NCBI GenBank assembly: GCA_014800685.1
Contig: JAAVFQ010000029.1
Location: 1-44,363 of the forward strand
DNA from: Bacteroidales bacterium
GTDB taxonomy: Bacteria; Bacteroidota; Bacteroidia; Bacteroidales; Muribaculaceae
Length of the DNA: 44,363 nt
Direction: 5' to 3'
Under the pieces are notes generated by a model, which worked only from the letters and a program-made list of their open reading frames with translations, was not told where the DNA came from and did not search any database. This document shows, piece by piece, positions 1 through 9,200 of this stretch (position 1 is its first letter; the number at the start of each line of letters is the position of its first letter). The translations under genes were made by a program, and so were the position numbers.

Positions 1-85
1 ACGAACCCTCATTTAAGTTTTTCCCCAAAGTATATCTCAGGAGTGGCAAATGCAGCCTGAATCTCCCGATTTTATGTATAAAATA

Positions 86-118
86 GAGACTGTCTAACTT
101 TGGTTGTTAGACAGCCTC
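86..118. terminator. Bidirectional stem-loop terminator after the TonB-receptor-like gene
   Basis: GAGACTGTCTAAC at 86-98 pairs with GTTAGACAGCCTC at 106-118, with one mismatch. The stem lies 39 nt past the stop codon of the minus-strand gene ending at 157. A short T run follows it on the plus strand and an AT-rich stretch on the minus strand. The stem sequence resembles the nuo-atp terminator at the other end of the window. Confidence 0.65.
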
Positions 119-156
119 CTTTTAGGTGAAAGTATCAGTGTGTTATAATGACGGCC

Positions 157-2652
157 TTAGAACTCGTCTCCGCCATTATAGTTGTTGTCCATAGGCTGTG
201 CATCATTTTTAGTGCGCTTAGCCTTCATATTGCCGAAAGAGTATTTAATGGTAAGCGAAAGATTGCGACCATTTCTCCATCGTTTGGAGTATTGCTCGAA
301 GTTAGGTCCGAAAGTCGTCGACTCCATGTTGCGCGAATTGAAAATATCGCGGCAGTTGAGTGAGAACGACCAGTTTCCGAGGTTTTTGCGAAGACCGCCA
401 TCTATCATCCAGTTGGCACCGCGTGAGCCCTGGGCCTGGAGCTCTTTAGAGCGATAACGTCCGGTGAGCTGCAGCGAGAGTCCCCATGGGAGTCGCACGC
501 TTACCATCTCGCGGATATCCCATGTGAACTGTGAGCGGGAATTTCCGCTGACTTCAATGCTTTCATCATCATTAAAGAGAGTAGTGTTCCAGGCATTCAT
601 GTGGCTGTAATAGATATTGCCCGTGGTGGTGAAGTCGAGTTTGCCTCCTATGAAAGAGTTTTTGACTACTACTTCCAGACCTGCATTCTGCTGATTGGCC
701 ACGTTGGCTTCCGTGGTATACATTACGCCATTTTGCAGATAGCTGATACGGTTGAACATGTTTTCGTTGGTGCGCAGATAAGCAGACGCGCTTATCATGT
801 GCCATGTCCAACTCTTGATATAGTTAAGCTCAAAGGCGTTTGAATAGGCCGGTTCAAGCTCGGGATTACCATACGAGATATTCGTGGGGTCAGAGATATT
901 TCTGAAGGAATTAAGCATTCCGCCCCAGGGACGACGAATGCGTCGGGTATAATTTATCTGCACCTCATTGTCGTGAGGAAGCGACCATGAGACGTAGGCA
1001 GAGGGGAAGAGAGAGAAGAAATTCTTATTATACTGCTCCACGTCCTCTTTGGTCTGGCCGAAGCCCAGAGAGCGGGTGTGAACCTGCCATGCCTCGCCTC
1101 GCAGTCCGGCGGAGAAACTGAATGATTTATATTTGCCGCCGAGGGTGAAATAGAGGGCAGAGATGTCGTTGGAGTAAAGGAAAGTGTTGAAGAGATTCTC
1201 ATTAGGGATGAGATCTTCCTTTTCAGTGCCTATAAATGAGCGTACGGGTGTGCGCTCATGGCTGTAATTGCCGTTATATCCGGCTTCGAGTTTGAGCCAG
1301 TCAGTGAGCTGATTGGTGTAGTCGAGTTTTATTTCAGTGGAGTTGGTAGAGATGTTTTGCGTCTGCTCCTGATAGACGATATCATCATAATCTTCAGGGT
1401 GGTCGGCATCGGGAGCGAATGTCTGACGCTCATAATAGCTATTCCAGCTCGGGCCGCCCCAGTGATTATATGCTGCTGAGAAGTCGAGATAATGGTTGTC
1501 GGTCCAGCGGTGAGTATAGCCAATCTCTGCATGAGCTCCACGCATATCGTTCATCGAGCGATTTCTATTGAAATCCTGGAGCCAGGACTGAGTGGGGCCG
1601 TTGGTAAGATAGTTAGTGGTAGAATTAGTCCATCGGTGACCGAACATGCCGAATCCCGACGCAGAGATGTCATCTTTGTCAGTAAGATGATAAGTAGCTC
1701 CGAGGCGTACGAAGACGTTATTGCCGTGATTGTGGCTTTCTCCATCGCTATTGAGGTATTCACCGGTGTATTCATTAACGCCATCGGGGAGGGTGTTGAA
1801 ATATTTACGGCGAGATTCGGAGCCTCCGGAGCCATGTCTCATTCTGAAACTTAGACTGGCATAAGTGTCCCATTTTGCAGTGTTGTAATTAATTGAGACG
1901 CCTGCATTGCCACCTCCGCGGGTGTTTGCCCCAAGTTCGGCAGACCCGAAATAACCGCCGCGGCGGTCTTTCTTGAGTACGATATTGATGATGCCGGCGC
2001 TTCCTTCGGGAGAATACTTTGCTGATGGATTGGTGATGACTTCTATACGCTCGATGGTCTCGCCGGGAATCTGCTCCAGAATCTGGGCACGATTGTCAGC
2101 AGAGAGGCCGGATTCTTTGCCGTTAATCCATACTGTTACAGAGCTGTTGCCTCGCAGAGATACCTCTCCGTCCTGGTCAACTTCCACGGAGGGAATAGAC
2201 TCAAGAAGTTCGCTTGCCGACTGTCCGGCGGCAGCGATGCTTGAATCCACAGAGAAGACCTTGCGGTCGAGCTCGAATCTCATCTGGCTTTTAACGCCCT
2301 CCACGACGACTTCCTGAAGCACCTTAGAGTCATCGGCGAGTCTGAGAACACCAATCTCTACGTTGCCACCCTTAATAGTGACCGGGCGCTCCTGGTCTAT
2401 GCTCCCGAGGCTGCTGATTTTCAAAATATATTTTCCATCGGGGACATCTACGAGCGTGAAATATCCTTGCTCGTCGGTGTTTCCTCCTATGGTGAGAGGC
2501 TTGTTGGTCGCAGCGTCAAAAAGCTGAACCATAGCGTAGTCCAGAGGCTCGCCGGTGTCTTTATTGACAGCTGAGCCGGTGATAGTGCCCTTGGCAAGAA
2601 GCAGGCCGGGCATGAGAATTGCTGTTGTGGAGATTATCTGTCGTAGTGTCAT
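157..2652 (-). CDS. TonB-dependent receptor-like outer-membrane beta-barrel protein
   Basis: This 831-aa protein is an outer-membrane barrel of the TonB-dependent receptor superfamily. The order visible is: a signal peptide (about residues 1-21, ending LLLAKG), a carboxypeptidase-regulatory-like beta-sandwich (about 22-110, with TGEPLDYAMVQL and DVPDGKYILKI), a plug domain (about 130-230, with LLESIPSVEVDQDGEVSLRG and the plug end SAGIINIVLKK), and a long barrel with alternating aromatic strands. This layout matches the Bacteroidota family with an OMP_b-brl_3-type barrel rather than a SusC nutrient receptor. No SusD-like partner is adjacent, so the substrate is unknown. The C-terminus is polar (NNYNGGDEF) instead of ending in an aromatic residue, suggesting a short tail after the last strand. 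It is a single-gene unit with a hairpin just downstream. Confidence 0.85.
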   Translation of the reverse strand: MTLRQIISTTAILMPGLLLAKGTITGSAVNKDTGEPLDYAMVQLFDAATNKPLTIGGNTDEQGYFTLVDVPDGKYILKISSLGSIDQERPVTIKGGNVEIGVLRLADDSKVLQEVVVEGVKSQMRFELDRKVFSVDSSIAAAGQSASELLESIPSVEVDQDGEVSLRGNSSVTVWINGKESGLSADNRAQILEQIPGETIERIEVITNPSAKYSPEGSAGIINIVLKKDRRGGYFGSAELGANTRGGGNAGVSINYNTAKWDTYASLSFRMRHGSGGSESRRKYFNTLPDGVNEYTGEYLNSDGESHNHGNNVFVRLGATYHLTDKDDISASGFGMFGHRWTNSTTNYLTNGPTQSWLQDFNRNRSMNDMRGAHAEIGYTHRWTDNHYLDFSAAYNHWGGPSWNSYYERQTFAPDADHPEDYDDIVYQEQTQNISTNSTEIKLDYTNQLTDWLKLEAGYNGNYSHERTPVRSFIGTEKEDLIPNENLFNTFLYSNDISALYFTLGGKYKSFSFSAGLRGEAWQVHTRSLGFGQTKEDVEQYNKNFFSLFPSAYVSWSLPHDNEVQINYTRRIRRPWGGMLNSFRNISDPTNISYGNPELEPAYSNAFELNYIKSWTWHMISASAYLRTNENMFNRISYLQNGVMYTTEANVANQQNAGLEVVVKNSFIGGKLDFTTTGNIYYSHMNAWNTTLFNDDESIEVSGNSRSQFTWDIREMVSVRLPWGLSLQLTGRYRSKELQAQGSRGANWMIDGGLRKNLGNWSFSLNCRDIFNSRNMESTTFGPNFEQYSKRWRNGRNLSLTIKYSFGNMKAKRTKNDAQPMDNNYNGGDEF

Positions 2653-2990
2653 TGCGATTAGATATAGTTAGTGGGACAACAAAGAGGGAATATCAGAATC
2701 TGCGCATAGACATCTTCTGATAACTCCTTTTGCATAAACCCTTTTTTAAGACACTTTATCAACGAAATAGTTTAAATCAATATTTTTGTGTGAAAATTCA
2801 AATCCCGACTATTCTTGCTATTGTTTATTCCAGTTGGATTTGAAGTGAAAAATTTTATGATTTTTTAACATCATCCCATTTATCATCCCTTATTTATTTG
2901 CTACCTTTGTAGATGACGCCAAATAGTGATTACAAAGCTAAAATCATTTAAATTCAAACAGTTTCTTAGAACTTACTTAATAATAAAGTG
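2653..2990. other. Divergent intergenic region between the receptor-like gene and the CMP-sugar synthetase
   Basis: About 340 nt of AT-rich DNA between divergent start codons. It contains a good plus-strand promoter (2879-2909) and the 12-mer TTAGAACTTACT (2966-2977) in the plus-strand leader. I find no convincing TAnnTTTG promoter for the minus-strand gene and no ORF. Confidence 0.6.
2879..2909 (+). promoter_or_regulatory. Bacteroidales-type promoter for the CMP-sugar synthetase gene
   Basis: The -7 element TACCTTTG (2902-2909) matches TAnnTTTG exactly. TTTA at 2879-2882, 19 nt upstream, is one mismatch from the -33 TTTG. Transcription would start near 2916, giving a leader of about 75 nt. 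Confidence 0.65.
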
Positions 2991-3716
2991 ATGAATGAAA
3001 ATATGAATTGTCTTGTGACGGTATGCGCGCGCGGAGGTTCGAAAGGGATTCCCGGAAAGAATGTCAAGCCCGTAGGGGGGCGCCCGCTACTCTCATATAC
3101 GGCCGTGATAGCGCGTGAGTTTGCTGCCCGCCATGGCTTTGACATTGCCCTTTCCACAGACTCGGAGGAGATAAAGCGCGTGGCCGGAGAGTGCGGACTC
3201 CCTACCGACTATACCCGCCCGGATTCTCTTGCCGGAGATGTAGTGGGTAAGCCCGATGCTATCCGTGACCTTATGCTGTGGGCTGAAAAGAAGTATGGTA
3301 AGAAATATGATTATGTCATAGATCTGGACGTCACCTCCCCTATAAGAACTATGGAGGATATAGAAGAGTGTCTGAGCATGATAGTTTCAGACCCGGAGGC
3401 AATGACAATCTTTTCAGTGTCGCCGTGTGGCCGGAATCCCTATTTTAATCAGGTGTCTGAAAGGCCTGACGGTTATTACGGGGTAGCCATTGGCGATGGT
3501 AACGTCACGGCCCGACAGAAGGCTCCGAAAGTTTATGACATCAACGGCTCAATCTACGTCTATCGCCGGGATGCCCTTGACTGTGCGACTCCCAAGGCTA
3601 TCTCTCCGCGCACTCTTGTCTATGTCATGAATCATCTCTGCTTTGACCTTGATGAGCCGCAAGATTACGACTATCTGGCCTATCTGCTGGACACGGGACG
3701 CCTGATACTTCCCTGA
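2991..3716 (+). CDS. CMP-sialic acid synthetase-like cytidylyltransferase (NeuA/PseF/LegF family)
   Basis: A 241-aa nucleotidyltransferase that should transfer CMP from CTP to a nonulosonic acid, activating it for glycan synthesis. The N-terminal nucleotide-binding signature is clear (CARGGSKGIPGKN, about residues 9-21), as are the family motifs LSTDSEEIKRVA and IDLDVTSPIRTMEDIEECL; a product-side motif VYDINGSIYVYRRDAL follows. Family members use Neu5Ac, legionaminic or pseudaminic acid, and sequence alone does not separate them. No synthase or transferase gene is adjacent, so the gene is an orphan here. I chose ATG 2991; an in-frame GTG directly before it (2988) and an ATG at 3003 are alternatives. 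It has its own promoter and ends at a strong convergent terminator. Confidence 0.85.
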   Translation: MNENMNCLVTVCARGGSKGIPGKNVKPVGGRPLLSYTAVIAREFAARHGFDIALSTDSEEIKRVAGECGLPTDYTRPDSLAGDVVGKPDAIRDLMLWAEKKYGKKYDYVIDLDVTSPIRTMEDIEECLSMIVSDPEAMTIFSVSPCGRNPYFNQVSERPDGYYGVAIGDGNVTARQKAPKVYDINGSIYVYRRDALDCATPKAISPRTLVYVMNHLCFDLDEPQDYDYLAYLLDTGRLILP

Positions 3717-3756
3717 TACTTACTTATCGCAAAAATATTTTTACCACAAAAAGCAG

Positions 3757-3785
3757 CAGGGCCGCGACTTTAAGTCGCGGCCCTG
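3757..3785. terminator. Strong bidirectional terminator between convergent genes
   Basis: A perfect 14-bp GC-rich stem (CAGGGCCGCGACTT pairing with AAGTCGCGGCCCTG) with almost no loop. TTTTG follows on the plus strand, and an A run before it supplies a U tract on the minus strand. It separates the convergent CMP-sugar synthetase and Omp28-like genes. Confidence 0.9.
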
Positions 3786-3815
3786 TTTTGTAAAGGTCAA
3801 GTTCAGTCTCTCTGA

Positions 3816-5990
3816 TTAGAAGACGAGCTTAGTGGATACGTTCTTGTCAGCGGTCTCAGCCTTAACGATAACTACGCCATTGAAGTCGTCAGCGTTGATG
3901 AGGAGGTTGCCGTTAGCGTCAGCGTAGTTGCCGAGTGCTTTACCGTCAGCAGCATAAAGAGCTACCTTGACAGCAGCGGGAGCAGCTACAGAGATGTTGC
4001 GGCCTGCGCGTTCGATGCGGATAGCCTCGTCAGCAGCGATGCCTGTTACGCTTTCGCCGAGCTGGAGAGCCTTGGCGAAGTTCATCTTGTCGGAAGCAAC
4101 GATTTCGTGAGTAGAGTTGTCAATGATGAGAACTACAACGTCAAACTTATCGTTGGCAAGGTTGTCCTTAATGTCAAGGTTGATAAGGTTTTCAGGCACG
4201 GTGAAAGAAATCTTGAACTCCTTGGGCACTTCAGAAGTGAAGCCTGAGTTAAGATCCTGACCGTAATAGTCGGGCCAGATGCCGCGAGCTACTTCCTGAT
4301 ATACCATTTTGTTGAAGGGGATGTCAGCCACGCCGAGTTCGCCACCTGCGAAGAATCTCTTATAGTACTGATCGGGGATGCCGGAAGCGCCGATAGAGCT
4401 TGAAGAGTTATATCTTGAGAGATAATTCTCCTGAGTGTAGCCTGATTCATAGCCCTGCACGTCGTTTTCAAGGAAGACAACGGCGGCAGCAAGGTTAGTC
4501 ATGTCGACAGTGAAGCCGGTCTCGATAGAATAAACCACGCACACCTCGTCGCCAATGGTGACGTCAGTGGAAGCACTGTTGCTGTTGTTGTAGGCAAATT
4601 TGATTTTAGACTGATAGATAGCGTCAGAGTTGAAGACGCTTTGGAAGGCCTTAAGCGCAGAGGGGTCCTGCTTGAAGAGACTACGGCTGAAAGAAGCCAT
4701 GGGGAGGCCGCCGCCATTGTCGGCAGTGAAGCTGGAGACGTAGAGCTGCACACCCTGATTCATGGGGTCAGAGTAGTTCATGTTGGAGTGAATCATGATG
4801 GGAATGAACTTGGGGCCATCATTTTCATCAGTCACTCCGAGCTCCTGACGACGCTGAGCCATCAGGTCAGTGTAATACTGGGCAGCGCCGATGCCACGGG
4901 GACACCAACCGCAACCGGTGGCTGTTGCCTCTTCCATAACCACGTTGTTGGGGAAGAACTTAGTGGCGCAAACGATAGAACCGGAAATGACAGTGGGGAG
5001 AATATCGGCCTCGGCCATAGTCTCGCCATTCTCATCCTGCATCTGTGGGATGACGGTCAGAGTGTAGTCTACAGATTTATCATCGGCGATTTTGATCATA
5101 GGATCATTGAAGGTCATGAGCTGGAATGCATATTTGCCGGTCTGGTCGCCGAATTTCTTTTTGTAGGTCTTTTCTACAACTTTTCCATCATACTCAAGCT
5201 TAGCGTAAACTCCGGGGCAGGCAACGGGAGTCTTGAGGCCGATATTAACTCTTACGGCAATCTCATCGCCATTCTGAGCTACGGTCTGAGTGGAGTTGGC
5301 GTATGACATCGCGTACTGTCCAACCTGAATATTGGTAAATCCGACCATACCGATATTGGGAGTTGTGACATTGAGAGCGATGCGGATTTTCTTACCACCA
5401 AATCCTGAGATTGGAATAACGTAGGTAGTAGAGCCAATGGGGGTGTTATCGGTAGCAAACTTCACAGAGGGAGAGTTGGAGTAAATTTCAGTGAAGTCGG
5501 CAGCATCGGTGCCTCCTGCAGATACCATGATCTTGAACGGAGCGGTGTAGCCGGTAGCGGTAGTCTGGGCTACCCAATCGGGGATTGCATAGTTGACGAG
5601 GTCGAAGGTTAACATCGCGTCGTCGTAGGGCATATCGAATTCGGGAGAGATGAGCCATTCATTCACTTCTACTCCGCTGGGGTAGCAGGTGTTGAGGAAA
5701 GCATAGGAAGAACCGTCATTCTGGAGAAGAGTATTGTTGTAGTAGGGAGCTCCATAGACGGGATTTGAGGGGTCTGAGACATCAAGAGTGCCGAAATACA
5801 TTCTGATGTTGGCATCGTTGGCAGGCTCTGAATCCACGCCTTTCGACAGCCATCCGTCGGTGACGCGGTCATTATCCTTAGCCATTTCGTTGAAGTCTTC
5901 CTGATAGAAGAAGGGAGACTTCTCCAAGGCGGCCTGTGCGCTTCCAGCAAGAATAAGCGCGGAAGCGGCCAGTAAGGTAAATTTTTTCAT
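3816..5990 (-). CDS. Secreted Omp28-like protein with an N-terminal adhesin-type domain and a C-terminal secretion-tail domain
   Basis: A 724-aa exported protein with signal peptide MKKFTLLAASALILAGSAQA. The N-terminal third (EDFNEMAKDNDRVTDGW, EWLISPEFDMPYDDAMLTFD) resembles the choice-of-anchor J/cleaved-adhesin beta-sandwich of Bacteroidota surface proteins. The middle carries VVMEEATATGCGWCPRG with a CGWC pair at residues 360-363, the thioredoxin-like signature of Omp28-related proteins. The final ~75 residues (SVTGIAADEAIRIERAGRNI to the end STKLVF) look like a beta-sandwich sorting tail such as that of type IX secretion clients. A redox or surface-binding role is possible but unproven. 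It has its own promoter at 6160-6190. Confidence 0.75.
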   Translation of the reverse strand: MKKFTLLAASALILAGSAQAALEKSPFFYQEDFNEMAKDNDRVTDGWLSKGVDSEPANDANIRMYFGTLDVSDPSNPVYGAPYYNNTLLQNDGSSYAFLNTCYPSGVEVNEWLISPEFDMPYDDAMLTFDLVNYAIPDWVAQTTATGYTAPFKIMVSAGGTDAADFTEIYSNSPSVKFATDNTPIGSTTYVIPISGFGGKKIRIALNVTTPNIGMVGFTNIQVGQYAMSYANSTQTVAQNGDEIAVRVNIGLKTPVACPGVYAKLEYDGKVVEKTYKKKFGDQTGKYAFQLMTFNDPMIKIADDKSVDYTLTVIPQMQDENGETMAEADILPTVISGSIVCATKFFPNNVVMEEATATGCGWCPRGIGAAQYYTDLMAQRRQELGVTDENDGPKFIPIMIHSNMNYSDPMNQGVQLYVSSFTADNGGGLPMASFSRSLFKQDPSALKAFQSVFNSDAIYQSKIKFAYNNSNSASTDVTIGDEVCVVYSIETGFTVDMTNLAAAVVFLENDVQGYESGYTQENYLSRYNSSSSIGASGIPDQYYKRFFAGGELGVADIPFNKMVYQEVARGIWPDYYGQDLNSGFTSEVPKEFKISFTVPENLINLDIKDNLANDKFDVVVLIIDNSTHEIVASDKMNFAKALQLGESVTGIAADEAIRIERAGRNISVAAPAAVKVALYAADGKALGNYADANGNLLINADDFNGVVIVKAETADKNVSTKLVF

Positions 5991-6159
5991 CTGTAATTAT
6001 GTTTAGTTGCTATTATCTTCTAAAAAATTCCTCTCTATGACTTAGGGCTCAGTTAAAGATCATGTGAAATAAGCTAATATGCTTTAAATGAGAGTGTAAA
6101 GTCAATAAAATGCCAATATGGCAGGAAGGGTGGCATGAGTTAAGGCCAATACCTGACGG

Positions 6160-6190
6160 CAAAGTTAATCAAATTTTTGAAAATCTCAAA
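6160..6190 (-). promoter_or_regulatory. Bacteroidales-type promoter for the Omp28-like gene
   Basis: On the minus strand, TTTG (6187-6190) is followed by a 19-nt spacer and TAACTTTG (6160-6167), a full match to the -33/-7 consensus. The predicted start is near 6153. Confidence 0.8.
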
Positions 6191-6226
6191 GAGTGATATA
6201 TCTAATAGCTATTAAAAAATGTAAAT

Positions 6227-6263
6227 TTAGGAGGAAAATGGCGTTAAAACCTTTTCCTCCTAA
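6227..6263 (-). terminator. Terminator after the alpha-2-macroglobulin gene
   Basis: A perfect 12-bp inverted repeat: TTAGGAGGAAAA at 6227-6238 pairs with TTTTCCTCCTAA at 6252-6263. On the minus strand it is followed by AT-rich sequence containing a run of six T. It lies 27 nt beyond the stop codon at 6291. Confidence 0.8.
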
Positions 6264-6290
6264 GTAAGTTGGGGGCTTAGTGACTGAGCC

Positions 6291-9200
6291 TTAATCGCGT
6301 TGGCTGACGGTGATATTTCCGCCCGCGGAATGAGCGGTTACAGTCGGGGCATATTGCGACTGAATGGTGGCTATGCCATCGGTATAGGAGCCGGCTCTGT
6401 CAGCGAAACAATCATAGCTTATCTGCCATGCGCCTTTGGGCAAGAATGAGAAGAAGAGGTTCGTGGCGGAGTTTCTTATTTCCCGATAATAGAAGAGCCC
6501 ATCAGTGGATGTAAAGCCCGAAAGGGCATCGACGGTAGAAAGGCAGGCAGGACGCTCGTCAGTGAGGGCTACGTAGTCAAGATTGCGGGAGGCAGTGATA
6601 GTCAGCATAACCCTTATCTTGTCGCCGGGCTGTATTTCACCTTCCGTGACAAGGGTCGCTCCGTTCTGATCGTCTACCCGGTAAAGATTTTTCTCTATGG
6701 ATATGTCTTGGGTGGAAGCGCTCTTCACCTGCTGCGAAGGGAGAATCATCTGCGCAACGATTCCTCCCCACGCCGGCTGATCCCCCTTGCGAGAGATGTG
6801 CAAAGTGTTGCCGGAGGCCTCGGAGGGTGGGAGGGTAATAGTAAATTCTCCGGTGAGATGAGATGCATGGTCAGCTCTATACACCTTGCTGCCGAGCATG
6901 ATGCTGACTTCATCATCAGGAGTCAGCCATTGAGAGCCTGCAGTCAGAAGCGCGTTTACGATGTCGGCGGCAAGCGCAGAGTTACCCCAGTCTTGCACCT
7001 GCTTGGTGAGAATCAGCCATTGGCGGATAGCGTCCACATTATCCGAGCCGGGCGTTATCTCTGCGAATGCCTCAAGAGCACGGGTGGTGACCGCCAGTGC
7101 GTTGTAGCCGTTATAGCCGGAAGAAACATTGTCAAACCACATACCCTTATCGGGAGAAGAGACAGCGCGCTGAGACAGCGATTCCAGAATGAGACGCGAG
7201 TCGGCATCATATCCGGCACGTTTGAGGATAATGGCGGCGGTGGCAGATTCTCCAATGGAGAGATAGCGCCATTCCTTGCGAAGATATGAGAGAGTGCGTT
7301 TCTCGATTTCTTTGATGGAGCCTGAGGGTATTTCCGGGTAGAAAGAACGAATGTAGAGATAGTCGGAGGCAAGAGAGGCCGGGAAATTCTTTCCGGATTT
7401 TCTCACTATCTCTTTGAGCTGACTATCGCAATAGTCAATTCCGCGGCGTACTATGCGGCCCAAGACATCATCTTTGGGGAGGTAGCCGGCATGGCTGAGC
7501 CTGCCGAGCGAAAGCATAGTCTGCTCAGTTACCCAGAATCCCGATGACATTCCCGGGCACCAGGAGAAGCCTCCGTCGGAGTTCTGGAGGGAGGTAAGCT
7601 CTGATATGAGAGCTTTTATTTGAGCATCGTTGGCCTTGGAATCGAGAAGATGACCGAGGCGAAGCATTCTCAGCGACTCGGAAGATGCATTGTTCACCCA
7701 GGGAGTGTTCTCAAGAGAGACCGTTTTAAGGGCAGGATTTTTAAGTAGAGGCGACATGAGCACGCTGTCGGCGGGATTAGCGAGCCACTCGGTTATAGCT
7801 TGCTTAGCCTCCGGCATGTTTGCTATTATGCCATTGGCCACTGCAAGGCCGTAAAGAGCGCGGACTTTGGAGGTAGCGGTAGCATCCCGGCGCAGAGTGA
7901 TGTCGGGCAGAGCAGTCAGACATACCCATGCCGGATTGCTGCAAAACTGCAAAGTTACGGTAGCGTTATCAGGATAATCGGGAAGCTTGACGCTCCGCTC
8001 ATATATTTTTGCACCCAGATAGATCGGTATGCTTTCCGTGACGGGTGAAGAGGAGGGTAGCACAGGAATAATGCCCTGCTCGCCGTCTGTGTGGGCGCCG
8101 GATTTTCCATATACCCTTACGGCTATCATGCTCATATCCTCAGGCGTGTCAAAAGAGACATTAATCACCCGAGACCCTTTGGCACTGACGCTTTCAGGAT
8201 CAAAGACAGCGCTTCGCAGAACTTCTCCACTGAGAGGATTAACAATCTCGATGCGTCCCGAAAGGAGGGCTACGCTGTCTGTATTGTTGAAGATGGTAGC
8301 CTGGAGAAGTGAGGAGTCACCGGAACGGAGGAAACGCGGAGCGTTAAGCCGACTCATCACCGGACGAGAGGAGACTGTCTTGAGCTTCTTAACGGTAGAG
8401 AGGAGTTTAGGAGAATAGCCGAGCAGTCTGAGATTCCATTCGGTGTTGTAGTCAGGCACCTCAAAACATATTTCCAGTTCGCCATCATTGCCGGTAGTGA
8501 GCATCGGACGGAAGAAAGCCAGCGGATGTTCAAGTCCGCGAAGCTGAGTGTCATCATCGGCCGTTACGCTGCCATTCTCAGCCGTTTCCTCAATGGCAAC
8601 GGAGCCGGTGAGGAAAGTTTGGTCTTTGCCGGCATCAGGCGCCTGTTCCTTTAGCGCGCCGAACGTAGCCTTGTCTTCAGACTTCATTTCGTTGGTGACG
8701 GAAGTCCCTCTCACCATGAGCGATGATTTATACATGCGTATGCCCGAGGCACCTTGAGAGCCGTAAAGAGGATAGCCGTATGTATAGATTTCCGGATTCT
8801 GAATGAAAATATTGCGGAAGGAGGGGGCGGATGTCAACGAGAAGAGCCGGAAGCCGTTGGAAAGGTTGGAAGTGGAAACGCCAATCGGCATATAGAAATT
8901 GATATAGCCACCTGGAGCTTCCCAAAGGAGGGGAGCAATGGCTTCAAGAGCGTTGTCAGACATAGCGGCGATAACCGGGAGCGCCTCTTTCTTCCCTTCT
9001 GAAGTCTTGAACCTGAATCTCCATTTCTCAGTGGCGCCGGGAGTGATTTTGTCGCGGAAAGTCAGCGTTTCAACGTCTAAAGTTTCCGTATCGGCGCGAG
9101 GCACCACGGTCAGGGTCTTGGTGATGGTCTGAAGGTTATGCCCGCCCGTGACCGTCAGATAGGTTTGAGAACCGGGCGCGGGGGCCGGAAGCGAGAGAGT

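Larger units (their letters stand above)
5991..6290. other. Intergenic region: terminator of the macroglobulin gene plus promoter and long leader of the Omp28-like gene
   Basis: 300 nt without a gene, all apparently regulatory. It holds the minus-strand terminator at 6227-6263, the promoter at 6160-6190 and a predicted leader of about 160 nt before the start codon at 5990. I see no clear riboswitch in the leader. Confidence 0.6.
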
